A DNA stretch of 48,771 nucleotides. Origin: Hephaestia mangrovi. GTDB lineage: Bacteria; Pseudomonadota; Alphaproteobacteria; Sphingomonadales; Sphingomonadaceae. Shown piece by piece: positions 17,867 to 26,148 of this stretch. Below the pieces are notes generated by a model that was not told the origin of the DNA, did not search any database, and saw nothing but the letters and a program-made list of their open reading frames with translations. The stretch is taken from NCBI RefSeq assembly GCF_019880555.1, contig NZ_JAINVU010000012.1:1-48771 (forward strand). The letters are read 5' to 3'. Made by a program: the position numbers and the translations under genes. The first letter of the stretch is position 1. Every line of letters begins with the position of its first letter.

Positions 17867-18391
17867 CTAATCGCGATGCGCGAAGTCAATCTTGACGACG
17901 GCGTTCTTGAAAAACTCGCCACCGATCGCTGTGGTCAGCGGACGGTTCAAAGCCTTCGCCATCGCCGTCATTTCAACCAGTGCGACCTTGTCCGACCTGA
18001 TGTCGGCGGCGCCGACGGTAACAAGCACGTGCCGAGCCATATCGCTTTTGGCCGAACCGTGCGCCCCATGGCCCATTTCCGTCCCGCTTGCGGCAATGCC
18101 AAGCCTAGCGGCATCCGGCGCGTTGACGACGACGACCGATGAGCCGCTGTCGAGAACCGCGGGCACGTCATGCCCGTTTACCTTTGCGATCAGGAAGAGA
18201 TGTCCATTGTAAAGGTCGAACGGCACCCATCCGCTGTTGTCGCTGCCGCCGGCATTGCTGACGACCGAAGGAACAGGGGCGGCCGGCTCCGACGCACGGG
18301 CCGGATCGATCGCGACCGCGGCAATCGACGCGAGCAGGATCAATCTGCGACCAAGCCGGGATCGGTCACTATTCGATGCCGTTCCGTGCAT
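17867..18391 (-). CDS. Retropepsin-like aspartic protease, possibly truncated
   Basis: A 174-residue exported protein. A signal peptide runs through LILLASIAAVAIDPARA. A single retropepsin-like domain follows, with the catalytic motif LDSGSSVVVVN, a flap region around GTEMGHGAHGS, and the closing GGEFFKNAVVKIDFAHR. Homologues I recall continue beyond this AHR strand for another short stretch. Here a TAG follows at once, and a different frame downstream reads DDPIKFRD, so the end may be lost by an indel. The start is the ATG at 18391; the frame is open to a TTG at 18451. An orphan copy of a LysR promoter lies just upstream at 18501-18535. Confidence 0.7.
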   Translation of the reverse strand: MHGTASNSDRSRLGRRLILLASIAAVAIDPARASEPAAPVPSVVSNAGGSDNSGWVPFDLYNGHLFLIAKVNGHDVPAVLDSGSSVVVVNAPDAARLGIAASGTEMGHGAHGSAKSDMARHVLVTVGAADIRSDKVALVEMTAMAKALNRPLTTAIGGEFFKNAVVKIDFAHRD

Positions 18392-18500
18392 TGGAGCGCG
18401 CCCCTTTTTTGCTGTTCTGAGAATTGCGCCCCGAACGGCCTGCTCACTCAACAGACGACGTCGGTAAGACGATACACCGCCGTACAGAATGACTGATTTT

Positions 18501-18535
18501 GCACGACTTGGTTGCAGAAACTGAAACGATAGAAC
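18501..18535 (+). repeat. Orphan copy of the LysR promoter/operator region
   Basis: This 35-base stretch matches 29 of 35 positions with 22467-22501, which covers the promoter end and start codon of the LysR gene at 22495. The core GCAGAAAYTGAAACGAT is shared, but here the LysR ATG reads ATA and no LysR gene follows; the end of the SDR gene abuts it. A second shared element, GCTCACTCAA, lies 72 bases to the left here (18442) and 71 bases to the left in the other copy (22409). The two regions are therefore homologous over more than 90 bases. Confidence 0.65.
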
Positions 18536-18538
18536 ATC

Positions 18539-19462
18539 TTAAGCCGATGTGCTGAATTTGCTCAGCCCGCCAGCGAAATAGTTTCCATCGTCGAGATCGG
18601 CAATCAAGCCCGGCCCGGTCGGCGTCCAGCCCAGTCGCTCGCGGGTCAGGTCGCTCGTCGCGGGGGCATCTAGGATGAGGAACCGCGCGAGGAAGCCGAA
18701 ATGCGCTTCGGCGTCACCCTGCGGGATCGATACGGTCGGCAGCCCGAGCCGGCGGCCGATCGCCTCGGCGATCACGCGGACGGGAATGCCGTCGTCGCCG
18801 ATCGCGTGATAGCGATCGCCTGCCGTCCCGTTTTCGAGCGCCAGGCGGTAAGCGCGGGCGGCATCCGGTCGGTACACCGCCGGCCAGCGATTGGCGCGGT
18901 CGCCGATATAGGCCGAGACGCCGGTGGCGCGCGCGATGTCGATGATGCGCGGCACGAAGCCGCGGTCGCCATCGCCGTGAACCGATGGTGGCAAGCGCAT
19001 CACCGCGGCGCGCACGCCTTGATCGGCCAGCGCGACCGTCGCCTGTTCGGAGGGCACGCGGGGAATCGAGGCGGGCGGCGTGTCGCGCTCGGTGCCGACG
19101 CGTCCCGGCGCGGCTATCGCCAGCATCAAACTGCCCGAGGTGGTGATGAACGGCCGCCCCGATCCCGCCAGGACATTGCCGATCGTCTCGATCACCCGCC
19201 GGTCGAGATCGGCGTTCTCGATAAACTGCGCGAAATCGTGTTTGAAGGCCGTGTGGATCACTCCGTCGCATTGCGATGCGGCGCTGGTCAGGCTGTCGAA
19301 ATCGTCGAGCTCGCCGTGAGCCACCGCTGCACCGGCAACGGTCAATGCCTGCGCGCCGGCTTCCGACCGCGCGAGCCCCAAAACGCTATGGCCGGCGTCG
19401 ATCAACTCGCGAACGACCGCGGAGCCGACCCAGCCCGTTGCTCCGGTGACAAATACCCGCAT
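18539..19462 (-). CDS. NAD-dependent epimerase/dehydratase, extended SDR
   Basis: A 307-residue extended SDR. The cofactor loop VTGATGWVGSAV lies at residues 4-15, followed by the first-strand end LARSE and the acidic turn GELDDFDS. The central TSGSLML stretch stands where the catalytic serine lies, while the usual YxxxK is replaced by SEQATVALAD near residue 140. The C-terminal substrate half includes DAARAYRLALE and GDRYHAIGDDG. This subgroup is common in sphingomonads and poorly characterised; lack of a clear YxxxK makes the catalytic mechanism uncertain. The start ATG 19462 is divergent from the AraC gene at 19574. Confidence 0.85.
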   Translation of the reverse strand: MRVFVTGATGWVGSAVVRELIDAGHSVLGLARSEAGAQALTVAGAAVAHGELDDFDSLTSAASQCDGVIHTAFKHDFAQFIENADLDRRVIETIGNVLAGSGRPFITTSGSLMLAIAAPGRVGTERDTPPASIPRVPSEQATVALADQGVRAAVMRLPPSVHGDGDRGFVPRIIDIARATGVSAYIGDRANRWPAVYRPDAARAYRLALENGTAGDRYHAIGDDGIPVRVIAEAIGRRLGLPTVSIPQGDAEAHFGFLARFLILDAPATSDLTRERLGWTPTGPGLIADLDDGNYFAGGLSKFSTSA

Positions 19463-19573
19463 TCACTCTTCTCCCGATCCTGCTCCCACAAGCCGTGGGC
19501 GGGGCAGGGATAGGCGGACGAGCCGATACGATATATGCGCGGGCTTGCACATTATCTTCGCGATCGTCCGAAA

Positions 19574-20530
19574 ATGCCGATGGATCCCCTTTCCGACGTC
19601 CTCTCGCTGCTCAAGCCGCATACCTATGTCGCGGGTGGCTTCGATCTCGGTGGAGACTGGTCGATCGGGTTCGGTCCGCATGACGGCATCAAATGCTATG
19701 CGCTCGTATCGGGGGCCTGCTGGCTGAGCGTCGATGGTATCCCGGACCCGGTCCGACTGGTGGCGGGCGACTGCATTCTGTTGCCAAGCGGCCGCCCGTT
19801 TCGCCTGACCCGCGACCCGGCGCTCGAGCCCACCCCATTCCTCGCGCTGCGCGCCGGCGAATGGCGGCGCGGCGTGGCGATCGTGAACGGCGGTGGTGAG
19901 ACGATGATTCTCGGCGGCCATTTCGTCTTCGCCGGCGCGCATGCCGAAATGCTGCTCGATGCCATGCCGCCGATCGTTCATCTGCGCGAGGACAATGACA
20001 GGATCGGCCTGCGCTGGGCGCTGGAGCGGTTACGCCAAGAACTGGTCGAAGCCCTTCCGGGTGGCGACCTCGTCGCCCGCCATCTCGCGCAGATGATGCT
20101 CGTACAGGCCTTGCGGCTCCATCTTGCCGAGGTGGGCGGTCGCAACGTTGGGTGGCTGTTCGCGCTCGCCGATCCCCGGATGGCAGCGGCGATCGGGGCG
20201 GTCCATGCCGCGCCGGGGGCACGCTGGACCTTGCAGGCCCTGGCCTCCCGGGCGGGCATGTCGCGGTCGACTTTCGCGCAGACGTTCAAGGCCTCGGTCG
20301 GCACGTCGCCGATGGACTATGTAACCCGCTGGCGTATGCTGCTGGCCGGCGACCGGCTGACAAACGGCAGCGATCCGATATCGGTGATCGCGCTGGCGCT
20401 GGGGTATGAATCGGAAAGTGCGTTCAGCACGGCCTTCAAGCGCGTCATGGGCTGCGCTCCGCGTCGCTATGGTCGACGACCGGCCAACGCCAACACAAGG
20501 CCCGCGCAGACGCCCGGGTCATCAGTGTGA
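19574..20530 (+). CDS. AraC-family regulator with cupin-like sensor domain
   Basis: A 318-residue regulator. The N-terminal cupin (AraC-binding type) runs from about 10 to 180, with the hallmarks GACWLSVDG and LVAGDCILLPSGRPFRL. The C-terminal half holds two helix-turn-helix motifs, LASRAGMSRSTFAQTFKA and IALALGYESESAFSTAFKR. The frame is open to 19535, but ATG 19574 begins where the family does. It is divergent from the epimerase/dehydratase gene, its likely target, and its stop lies four bases from the convergent hydrolase stop. Confidence 0.9.
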   Translation: MPMDPLSDVLSLLKPHTYVAGGFDLGGDWSIGFGPHDGIKCYALVSGACWLSVDGIPDPVRLVAGDCILLPSGRPFRLTRDPALEPTPFLALRAGEWRRGVAIVNGGGETMILGGHFVFAGAHAEMLLDAMPPIVHLREDNDRIGLRWALERLRQELVEALPGGDLVARHLAQMMLVQALRLHLAEVGGRNVGWLFALADPRMAAAIGAVHAAPGARWTLQALASRAGMSRSTFAQTFKASVGTSPMDYVTRWRMLLAGDRLTNGSDPISVIALALGYESESAFSTAFKRVMGCAPRRYGRRPANANTRPAQTPGSSV

Positions 20531-20534
20531 CGCA

Positions 20535-21440
20535 TCAAGCGGCCTCTCGGGCGCCGAAGAAGTCGAGGAAGATCCGAGCCAGCGCCTCGGGCTGCTCTTC
20601 GGGAATGAAATGGCCGCAAGAATCGATCGTCTCGCCACGAATTGTTTCGGCGAACGGCTCCAGAGGCCCGGCCATGTCGGGGATCGATCCCTGGTCGGCA
20701 TCGATCGCGAGCAGCGGCATGGAGAGCTTGCCCTTGGCGACCAACGCGCGGTTCTGCTCGGCCGACCGGCCGGCGGCGCGATAATAAGCGAGGCCGGCGC
20801 GCAAGGCTCCCGGCATAGAGAAGAGGCGGACATATTCATCGAGATCGGCATCGTGAAAACTGTGCGGATCGGCGGCTTTCCGGCGCAGGAACCAGTCGAG
20901 ATAGATGCGCTCGCGCCCGGCGATCAATGCCTCGGGCAAATCCGGCACCGCATGAAAGGCGAAGTGCCAGGTCCGCCATGCGCGATCTGGCGCCGTCGGC
21001 AGCATCTCCGGCAGCGTGACGCCGGGTATACCGGCATCGAGCAGCGCGAGGTGGCTGACCTCGTCGGGAAACATCAAAGCGTAGGGCAGCGCCACCCACG
21101 AGCCGATATCGTGAGCGGCCAGCGCATAGCGCGAATGGCCCAGCCGCTCGATCAGCCCATGCACCCGGCGCGCCACCGTCTCGGTGTCGTAGCCATCAAG
21201 AGGCTTGTCGGACTCCCCCTGACCGGGGAGGTCGACGGCAATGAGGTGGAAGTGTGGCGCCAAAATCGGCATCACCCTGCGCCAGGCGAACCAGCTTTCC
21301 GGATAGCCCGCGAGCAGGACCAAGGGCGGAGCGGTCTCGACGCCCGCCGTCACATAATGGAGCCGCAATCCATCGATCACCTGAAAGCCGTGCCGAAAAG
21401 CCGCGGCATCCGGAGATGGTCTGTCGGTGGGGCTGTTCAT
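20535..21440 (-). CDS. Alpha/beta hydrolase with an aspartate nucleophile (epoxide hydrolase-like)
   Basis: A 301-residue alpha/beta hydrolase. The nucleophile elbow reads AHDIGSW, so aspartate stands where lipases have serine, as in epoxide hydrolases and haloalkane dehalogenases. The oxyanion segment is LLAGYPESWFAW, the acid/cap region includes AGRERIYLDWFLRR, and the catalytic histidine lies in SCGHFIPEEQPE. AAGGAACG precedes the chosen ATG at 21440. It is the second of two tandem leftward hydrolase genes and is 65 bases behind the first. The substrate is unknown. Confidence 0.87.
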   Translation of the reverse strand: MNSPTDRPSPDAAAFRHGFQVIDGLRLHYVTAGVETAPPLVLLAGYPESWFAWRRVMPILAPHFHLIAVDLPGQGESDKPLDGYDTETVARRVHGLIERLGHSRYALAAHDIGSWVALPYALMFPDEVSHLALLDAGIPGVTLPEMLPTAPDRAWRTWHFAFHAVPDLPEALIAGRERIYLDWFLRRKAADPHSFHDADLDEYVRLFSMPGALRAGLAYYRAAGRSAEQNRALVAKGKLSMPLLAIDADQGSIPDMAGPLEPFAETIRGETIDSCGHFIPEEQPEALARIFLDFFGAREAA

Positions 21441-21505
21441 AACGTCGTTCCTTGCGCGGCAGTGACTGGCGGCGGCGGCCGAAGGTCGGGATTGCGACGG
21501 TCGGT

Positions 21506-22372
21506 TCACCGCGCGAGCGTGCGGGCAAGAAAGTCCCGCATGCCGGCGGCAATCTCCCGGTGGTGCGTCTCCAGCGCGAAATGTCCGGTGTCGAGCAGGT
21601 GGATTTCAGCGTCCGGCAGGTCCTTCCTGAACGCCTCGGCGCCGGCCGGGATGAACGCCGGGTCATGGCGCCCCCACATTGCCAGCAACGGCGGTCGATG
21701 CGCGCGAAAATAGGCCTGGAAATCGGGATAGAGCGCGACGTTGCTGCGATAGTCGAGGATCAGGTCGAGCTGGATTTCCTCCGCTCCCGGCCGCGCCATG
21801 TAGGCGATATCGAGTTCGTATCCGTCGGGCGGCAAGAGGCTGCGATCGGTGCCCGTGCCATATTGCCAGTTGCGTATCGTGTCGGCGGCGAGCGACGGGC
21901 GGCAGGCTTCCCGGTTCGCCTCGCTCGGATCGCGCCAATAGGCTTCCCACGGCCCCCATTCGTCGCTGAAGCCGTCGACATAGGCGTTGCCGTTTTGCGA
22001 AACGATCGCCGACACCCGCTCGGGATGCTTCATCGCCAGCCGCAGGCCGACGGGCGCGCCGTAATCGAAGATGTAAAGCGCATAGCGGCCGAGCGACAGC
22101 GCTTCGGTAAAGCCGTCGATGACATCGGCCAGCGCATCGAACGTATAGTCGAAGGTGCTCCGCGGCGGCGCCTTGGTCTGCCCGAAGCCCGGCAGATCGG
22201 GCGCAATCAAGCGGTAACGATCGGCCAGAAGCGGGATGAGATCGCGGAACATGTGGCTGGCCGACGGAAAGCCGTGCAGCAGCAGGATGACGGGCGCGTC
22301 GCGCGGACCGGCCTCGCGATAGAACAACTCGACATTTCCGACCTGCTGCCTGCGATAGCGCACAGTGGACAT
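21506..22372 (-). CDS. Alpha/beta hydrolase with an aspartate nucleophile (dehalogenase/epoxide hydrolase-like)
   Basis: A 288-residue alpha/beta hydrolase. The oxyanion motif is LLLHGFPSASHMFRDL, the nucleophile elbow is IFDYGAPVG (aspartate), and the catalytic histidine sits in LDTGHFALETH. The lid segment is rich in tryptophan and tyrosine (EWGPWEAYWRD). AAGGAGG precedes the ATG at 22372; a TTG at 22414 extends the frame but adds no family sequence. It is divergent from the LysR gene at 22495, which probably controls it, and it heads a two-gene hydrolase operon. The two hydrolases are clearly different from one another, so this is not a simple duplication. Confidence 0.87.
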   Translation of the reverse strand: MSTVRYRRQQVGNVELFYREAGPRDAPVILLLHGFPSASHMFRDLIPLLADRYRLIAPDLPGFGQTKAPPRSTFDYTFDALADVIDGFTEALSLGRYALYIFDYGAPVGLRLAMKHPERVSAIVSQNGNAYVDGFSDEWGPWEAYWRDPSEANREACRPSLAADTIRNWQYGTGTDRSLLPPDGYELDIAYMARPGAEEIQLDLILDYRSNVALYPDFQAYFRAHRPPLLAMWGRHDPAFIPAGAEAFRKDLPDAEIHLLDTGHFALETHHREIAAGMRDFLARTLAR

Positions 22373-22466
22373 CGCTTCCTCCTTCAAATTTGCACCCGAT
22401 GCCGGGTCGCTCACTCAAGAGGATTCGATCTAGGCAGTGCATTTTCGAGCGGAATGGTTGAACTTC

Positions 22467-22501
22467 GTACGACTGGATTGCAGAAATTGAAACGATGGAC
22501 C
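22467..22501 (+). promoter_or_regulatory. LysR promoter/operator region, parent of the orphan copy at 18501
   Basis: It covers the last 28 bases before the LysR start at 22495 and its first codons. The GCAGAAATTGAAACGATG core matches 18501-18535. Its placement in the divergent gap to the hydrolase gene is right for an autoregulatory LysR site, but I cannot point to the exact T-N11-A box. Confidence 0.5.
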
Positions 22502-23433
22502 GACTGGATGCGATGACGCTCTTCGCCGCCGCCGTCGAGCACGGCTCGCTGGCCGCGGCCGCGCGCCGGCACGGGCGCTCACCCGCTGCGATCACGCGGG
22601 CTGTGGCGATGCTCGAGCGATATGCTGGCGAAACGCTGTTGCTGCGCTCGACCCGCAAACTCAGCCTCACGCCTGCGGGGGAACGCCATCTCGGTGTGTG
22701 GCGCGAGGTGCTGGCAAGGTTGGAGGAAGCCGGACCGCCTCATCCCGAGGCACCGATCAAAGGCAGCATCGTCGTGACCGCGCCCGAATTGTTCGGCCGC
22801 CTCGAGGTGATGCCGATGATGGAGGATTTCCTCGGGCTTTATCCGGATGTTTCTGCACGCGTGCTGCTGGTCAATTGCGTTGTCGATCTGATCGGCGAAG
22901 GCGTGGATCTCGCGGTACGCGTCGCGCCGCTGCGGGATTCTACACTGACGGTCATCAAGGTCGGTGAAATGCGCACCTTGGTATGTGCGTCACCTGAGTA
23001 TCTCGACCGTAAGGGCGTGCCGGCCAGCCCGCAGGATCTGGCGCATCACGATTGCATCGGCCTCAATACCGGGGGCGATGCAGAGCTCTGGCCATTCAAG
23101 GCGGCCATCGACAACGGTGCGCGTATTCGGTCCGTTCGGGTTCACACCCGGCTGACCGTCAACAATGCGGGGGCGTCGATCGACGCGGCACGGCGCGGAC
23201 AGGGGATCATCCGGCCCCGCGCTTACCAGGTGGCGGATGACATCGCCGCCGGCCGCCTCGTTCGCCTCATGCCGATGTTCGAGCCGTCGGCGCTACCGGT
23301 CAATATCGTCTTTCATCCCGATCGCGGCCGGGCACGCGTTGTGCGGTCCTTCATCGACCATGCCGTTCCCGCGATGAAACGCGAACTCCTGCGCATCGAC
23401 GCCATCATTCCCGCCCCCGGCCGCGAGCAATAG
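22495..23433 (+). CDS. LysR-family transcriptional regulator
   Basis: A 312-residue LysR protein. The N-terminal helix-turn-helix reads MTLFAAAVEHGSLAAAARRH, then ITRAVAMLE. The effector domain from about 90 includes PELFGRLEVMPMMEDFL and GEGVDLAVRVAPL, the common DLAVR turn. The C-terminal GIIRPRAYQVADDIAAGRLVRL stretch contains the usual loop before the last helix. It starts with ATG 22495, with no strong ribosome-binding site visible. It is divergent from the two hydrolase genes, and its promoter has a partner copy in front of the retropepsin gene 4 kb away, so one regulator may act on both. Confidence 0.9.
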   Translation: MDRLDAMTLFAAAVEHGSLAAAARRHGRSPAAITRAVAMLERYAGETLLLRSTRKLSLTPAGERHLGVWREVLARLEEAGPPHPEAPIKGSIVVTAPELFGRLEVMPMMEDFLGLYPDVSARVLLVNCVVDLIGEGVDLAVRVAPLRDSTLTVIKVGEMRTLVCASPEYLDRKGVPASPQDLAHHDCIGLNTGGDAELWPFKAAIDNGARIRSVRVHTRLTVNNAGASIDAARRGQGIIRPRAYQVADDIAAGRLVRLMPMFEPSALPVNIVFHPDRGRARVVRSFIDHAVPAMKRELLRIDAIIPAPGREQ

Positions 23434-23488
23434 GCGAACGGGTGATGAAGCGGATCAGATTGTCCGGCGGCCGAAGGAAAGCTGCCGT

Positions 23489-23863
23489 CTACCCAATTGC
23501 GCGCTCGTCATAGGCGAGCTGTTCGCGCTCGATATCCCGCAAGTGAGCGATCGACCAATCGAACACCGCGCCCAGCGGCGCCTGAAGGCTGCTCCCAAGT
23601 TGGGTGATGGAATATTGCACCGACACCGGCGAGGTTGCCAGCACCTCGCGACCGATGAGACCGTTACGCTCCAGCCGTCTCAAGGCTTGCGTCAGGGCCT
23701 TGTGGGTAACGCCCTCAAGCCTTCGTTGCAGCTCATTGAAGCGCATCGGCTGCATATCAAGTAAAATAAGGATCATCGCCGACCATTTATTGGCAACCTG
23801 ATCGAAAAATGCCCGTGCGGCACAGTCCTTGAAGAACACGGTGTCTGGTTGGCAGGTCGCCAC
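23489..23863 (-). CDS. HxlR-family transcriptional regulator
   Basis: A 124-residue winged-helix regulator. The family pattern is clear: a cysteine near residue 14 in KDCAARAFFDQVANKWS, then MRFNELQRRLEGVTHKALTQ, and LERNGLIGREVLATSPVSV for the wing. HxlR proteins often sense electrophiles or oxidants through that N-terminal cysteine. The start is the GTG at 23863, which is preceded by AGGAG within the operator region. It is divergent from the membrane protein gene at 24023 and converges with the LysR gene. Confidence 0.9.
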   Translation of the reverse strand: MATCQPDTVFFKDCAARAFFDQVANKWSAMILILLDMQPMRFNELQRRLEGVTHKALTQALRRLERNGLIGREVLATSPVSVQYSITQLGSSLQAPLGAVFDWSIAHLRDIEREQLAYDERAIG

Positions 23864-23909
23864 GGTATACTCCTGTATATCTGCGCACTCCGAAGTGCGT
23901 CATTGATCT
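23864..23909. promoter_or_regulatory. HxlR-type operator, copy 1 (upstream of hxlR)
   Basis: It holds GTATAC, GTATAT and the inverted repeat CGCACT-CCGA-AGTGCG, all in the gap between hxlR and the divergent membrane protein gene. It matches 40 of 46 bases with 25073-25118. Its position overlaps the expected promoters and the ribosome-binding site of hxlR, so autoregulation is likely. Confidence 0.6.
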
Positions 23910-24022
23910 TGGTCCATCGGTCTATAGTTTCCCGACGAAGCGAGCAACCTGCTCGCCAATCTCTCGGTTAGCGGAGGGTCGTCCTCCGCGACAGTCGTCC
24001 GACTGTGCGAGGAGCACAAATC

Positions 24023-24982
24023 GTGAGCGACCGGCACGCACCGCGAGTCGTCGATTTACACGGCGCGCACAGGAGAAACTTGCCGACCATGGTGACAAAA
24101 TCGAACGCACAGCCAACCTTGACCGGCAAAACGTGGGGCATTCTGATTGTCGCGGCGTGCATCACCGCATTCTTGGCTTTGGGGTCGCACGATCTTGCCA
24201 TCGCACATCTCGGCATTCCCTTCCCTTATCTCCAACCGACGCCCGGTTGGGCGCGCTGTCTTGGGCAAGTTACGCGGATCGGTGCGATGGTCTGTGTCTG
24301 CCATCTCGCCCGATGGTATCTCGACAGGCGTAGCCTCCCGGTCGCGGCGATCATCTTCAGCTTGTTGATCCTGATGATCCAGGAAACGCTGCGGGCGGTC
24401 ATCGTCGATAATGTCGTCACCGATGGCCTGGTTCACCTGCGCTGGCTCTATTCGCTGATGATGCGGGCTCCCGACATTGCGATGTCCATTTTTACGGCGA
24501 CCGCCGCCGTCATCATCGCCCGTAGGCTCCGCCATGCCGGCCTCATCTGGATTTCGATCGCGGTAGTGCTCGCCGCCGCGCTCGATGAATTCGCGCTGAT
24601 GCCGCTGGTCGATTTCCTTTCCAGCTGGGTCGACACCAGCCTGCACCTGACCCAGCCGCCGGCCGTCTACACGATGCCCTACGGCTTCTACGTGTACAAA
24701 TATATCTACGCGACCTTCATCGAGCCCACGATTGCATCGTTCGTCCTGGTCTACCTGATGTGGCCCGCGCTACCAGGTTCGAAAAGCCGCCGCGTCGCGT
24801 CCTTCGTGCTGATCATGTTGTTGATGCGCGGGCGCGTCGCAGGCATCGCCCTGTTCAGTTTCTGGGTTGACGGTTCGCGGATCATGGCGATCGCCGCGGA
24901 AGGGCAGTTTTTCATCGAAACGCTGATCCTGACGACGCTGACCGCGTTGACGTGGGCAGCGCTGACACCGAAAGACCGCTGA
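24023..24982 (+). CDS. Multi-pass membrane protein of unknown function
   Basis: A 319-residue integral membrane protein with about seven predicted helices: ILIVAACITAFLALG near residue 45, IGAMVCVCHLARW, LPVAAIIFSLLILMI, IAMSIFTATAAVII, WISIAVVLAAAL, ASFVLVYLMWPAL and SFVLIMLLM. I recognise no family or motif. Charged or polar residues within the membrane part include QETLRAVIVDN and DEFALMPLVDF. The start is taken as GTG 24023, which has GAGGAG upstream; an ATG at 24089 is the alternative. It lies next to the HxlR operator and is probably controlled by HxlR. Confidence 0.6.
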   Translation: MSDRHAPRVVDLHGAHRRNLPTMVTKSNAQPTLTGKTWGILIVAACITAFLALGSHDLAIAHLGIPFPYLQPTPGWARCLGQVTRIGAMVCVCHLARWYLDRRSLPVAAIIFSLLILMIQETLRAVIVDNVVTDGLVHLRWLYSLMMRAPDIAMSIFTATAAVIIARRLRHAGLIWISIAVVLAAALDEFALMPLVDFLSSWVDTSLHLTQPPAVYTMPYGFYVYKYIYATFIEPTIASFVLVYLMWPALPGSKSRRVASFVLIMLLMRGRVAGIALFSFWVDGSRIMAIAAEGQFFIETLILTTLTALTWAALTPKDR

Positions 24983-25072
24983 CAGCGGCGAGACGCCGAT
25001 CGTCCAACATTCTTGAGCGGTCGACAACCGCGGTCGCAACGACAGGCCTCCCGCCGTACCGCAACACGACAT

Positions 25073-25118
25073 GGTATACGCGCGTATATCTGCGCACTTC
25101 GAGGTGCGTAATTGATCT
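25073..25118. promoter_or_regulatory. HxlR-type operator, copy 2 (upstream of the hydrolase-transporter string)
   Basis: This copy reads GTATACGCGCGTATAT followed by CGCACTTCGAGGTGCG. It contains the perfect 14-base palindrome TATACGCGCGTATA. Its 46 bases match copy 1 at 23864-23909 with six differences. The hydrolase gene starts 113 bases downstream at 25231. An ATG on the minus strand (25070-25072) stands where hxlR starts in copy 1, but no HxlR protein follows it. The rest of the gap 24983-25230 holds no gene. Confidence 0.6.
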
Positions 25119-25230
25119 GAGGTTTCCGGCATTTACCTTTCAACAGGCCGGCTCTCGGCTCGCGGTCCTTCGTCCGCCGTCCGTCGAACGCCGTCATGAT
25201 CACGGACCGCACGATTGTGGAGACCTGTCG

Positions 25231-26121
25231 ATGGATGTGAATTACTCTGGTTGGTCCAGACGCGATACGCTGATGCTCGGCGGCGTGGCGGCGGCGGTCA
25301 CGATGACGAAGGGCACAGCGTCTGCGAAAGCCGCTGTCCGGCGGCCGGTAGCGAAGCTGTTCATGACCGATGTCGGGCGGGGAAGGAACGTCCTGCTCAT
25401 CCATGGCTGGGTGTGCGATTCCAACGACTGGAGCTGGCAGCTGCCGACCTTCGAGGGGAAATATCGTACGGTCGCCGTTGACCTGCGCGGCCATGGGCGG
25501 TCGGAAGTGAAGCCGTCGGGTTCGTATATGCCGACCGATTATGTCGCGGATATCGAAGCCCTGATGGTGGAAAAGGCACGCGGCGAGAAATTCGTGGTGA
25601 TGGGGCATTCGATGGGCGGCCAGATCGCGGCACGCGTTGCGGCAAAGCGGCCGGACCTGGTCGCTGGGGTCGTGTCGGTCGACGGCGCGCTCGGCTTCGA
25701 TGGCCCCGCGGTCGATCTGTTCGCAAAGACCAATCATAATCTGATGGCCGAGAACCCCGCCGCGGCGGCGGAAGCGCTGTTCAAACTCGCTTACGCGCCG
25801 ACCACCGATCCGGCGCTCGAGCGGTGGCACGGACGACGCGTCGAAGGGATGCCGCCCGACGTCGTGCGCGAATCGTTCGGGCCATTGTTCTTCGGCCCCG
25901 GCCAGGTCGGCGTCGGCGCGGCGAGCGCCGCTTTCTGCAAGAGCCTGACGGTGCCGGTCTATCATCTGTGCCGCGATCCGGCGCAGGCCGACCGCATGCG
26001 GCCGTGGTTCACGCATCCGAAATCGCAGGTCGACCTGTGGCCGCACTCCGGACACTGGATCATGCAGGACCGCGCCGAGGCGATGACGCTCGCCGCGAGC
26101 GACTGGATCGATGCGCTCTAG
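25231..26121 (+). CDS. Tat-exported alpha/beta hydrolase with a serine nucleophile
   Basis: A 296-residue alpha/beta hydrolase with a twin-arginine signal. SRRDTLMLGG lies at residues 9-18, followed by an alanine-rich hydrophobic stretch and a likely cleavage after TASA. The oxyanion motif is LIHGWVCDSNDWSW, the nucleophile elbow GHSMGGQIA holds serine, and the catalytic histidine sits in PHSGHWIMQD. It should be folded before export and act in the periplasm. ATG 25231 is preceded by GGAGA; the frame is open upstream into the operator region. It heads a rightward string with a DHA2 exporter, a CPBP protease and a retropepsin. The substrate is unknown. Confidence 0.87.
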   Translation: MDVNYSGWSRRDTLMLGGVAAAVTMTKGTASAKAAVRRPVAKLFMTDVGRGRNVLLIHGWVCDSNDWSWQLPTFEGKYRTVAVDLRGHGRSEVKPSGSYMPTDYVADIEALMVEKARGEKFVVMGHSMGGQIAARVAAKRPDLVAGVVSVDGALGFDGPAVDLFAKTNHNLMAENPAAAAEALFKLAYAPTTDPALERWHGRRVEGMPPDVVRESFGPLFFGPGQVGVGAASAAFCKSLTVPVYHLCRDPAQADRMRPWFTHPKSQVDLWPHSGHWIMQDRAEAMTLAASDWIDAL

Positions 26122-26148
26122 GGTGGGGTCGGCGGCGGGCGCGCTGTC

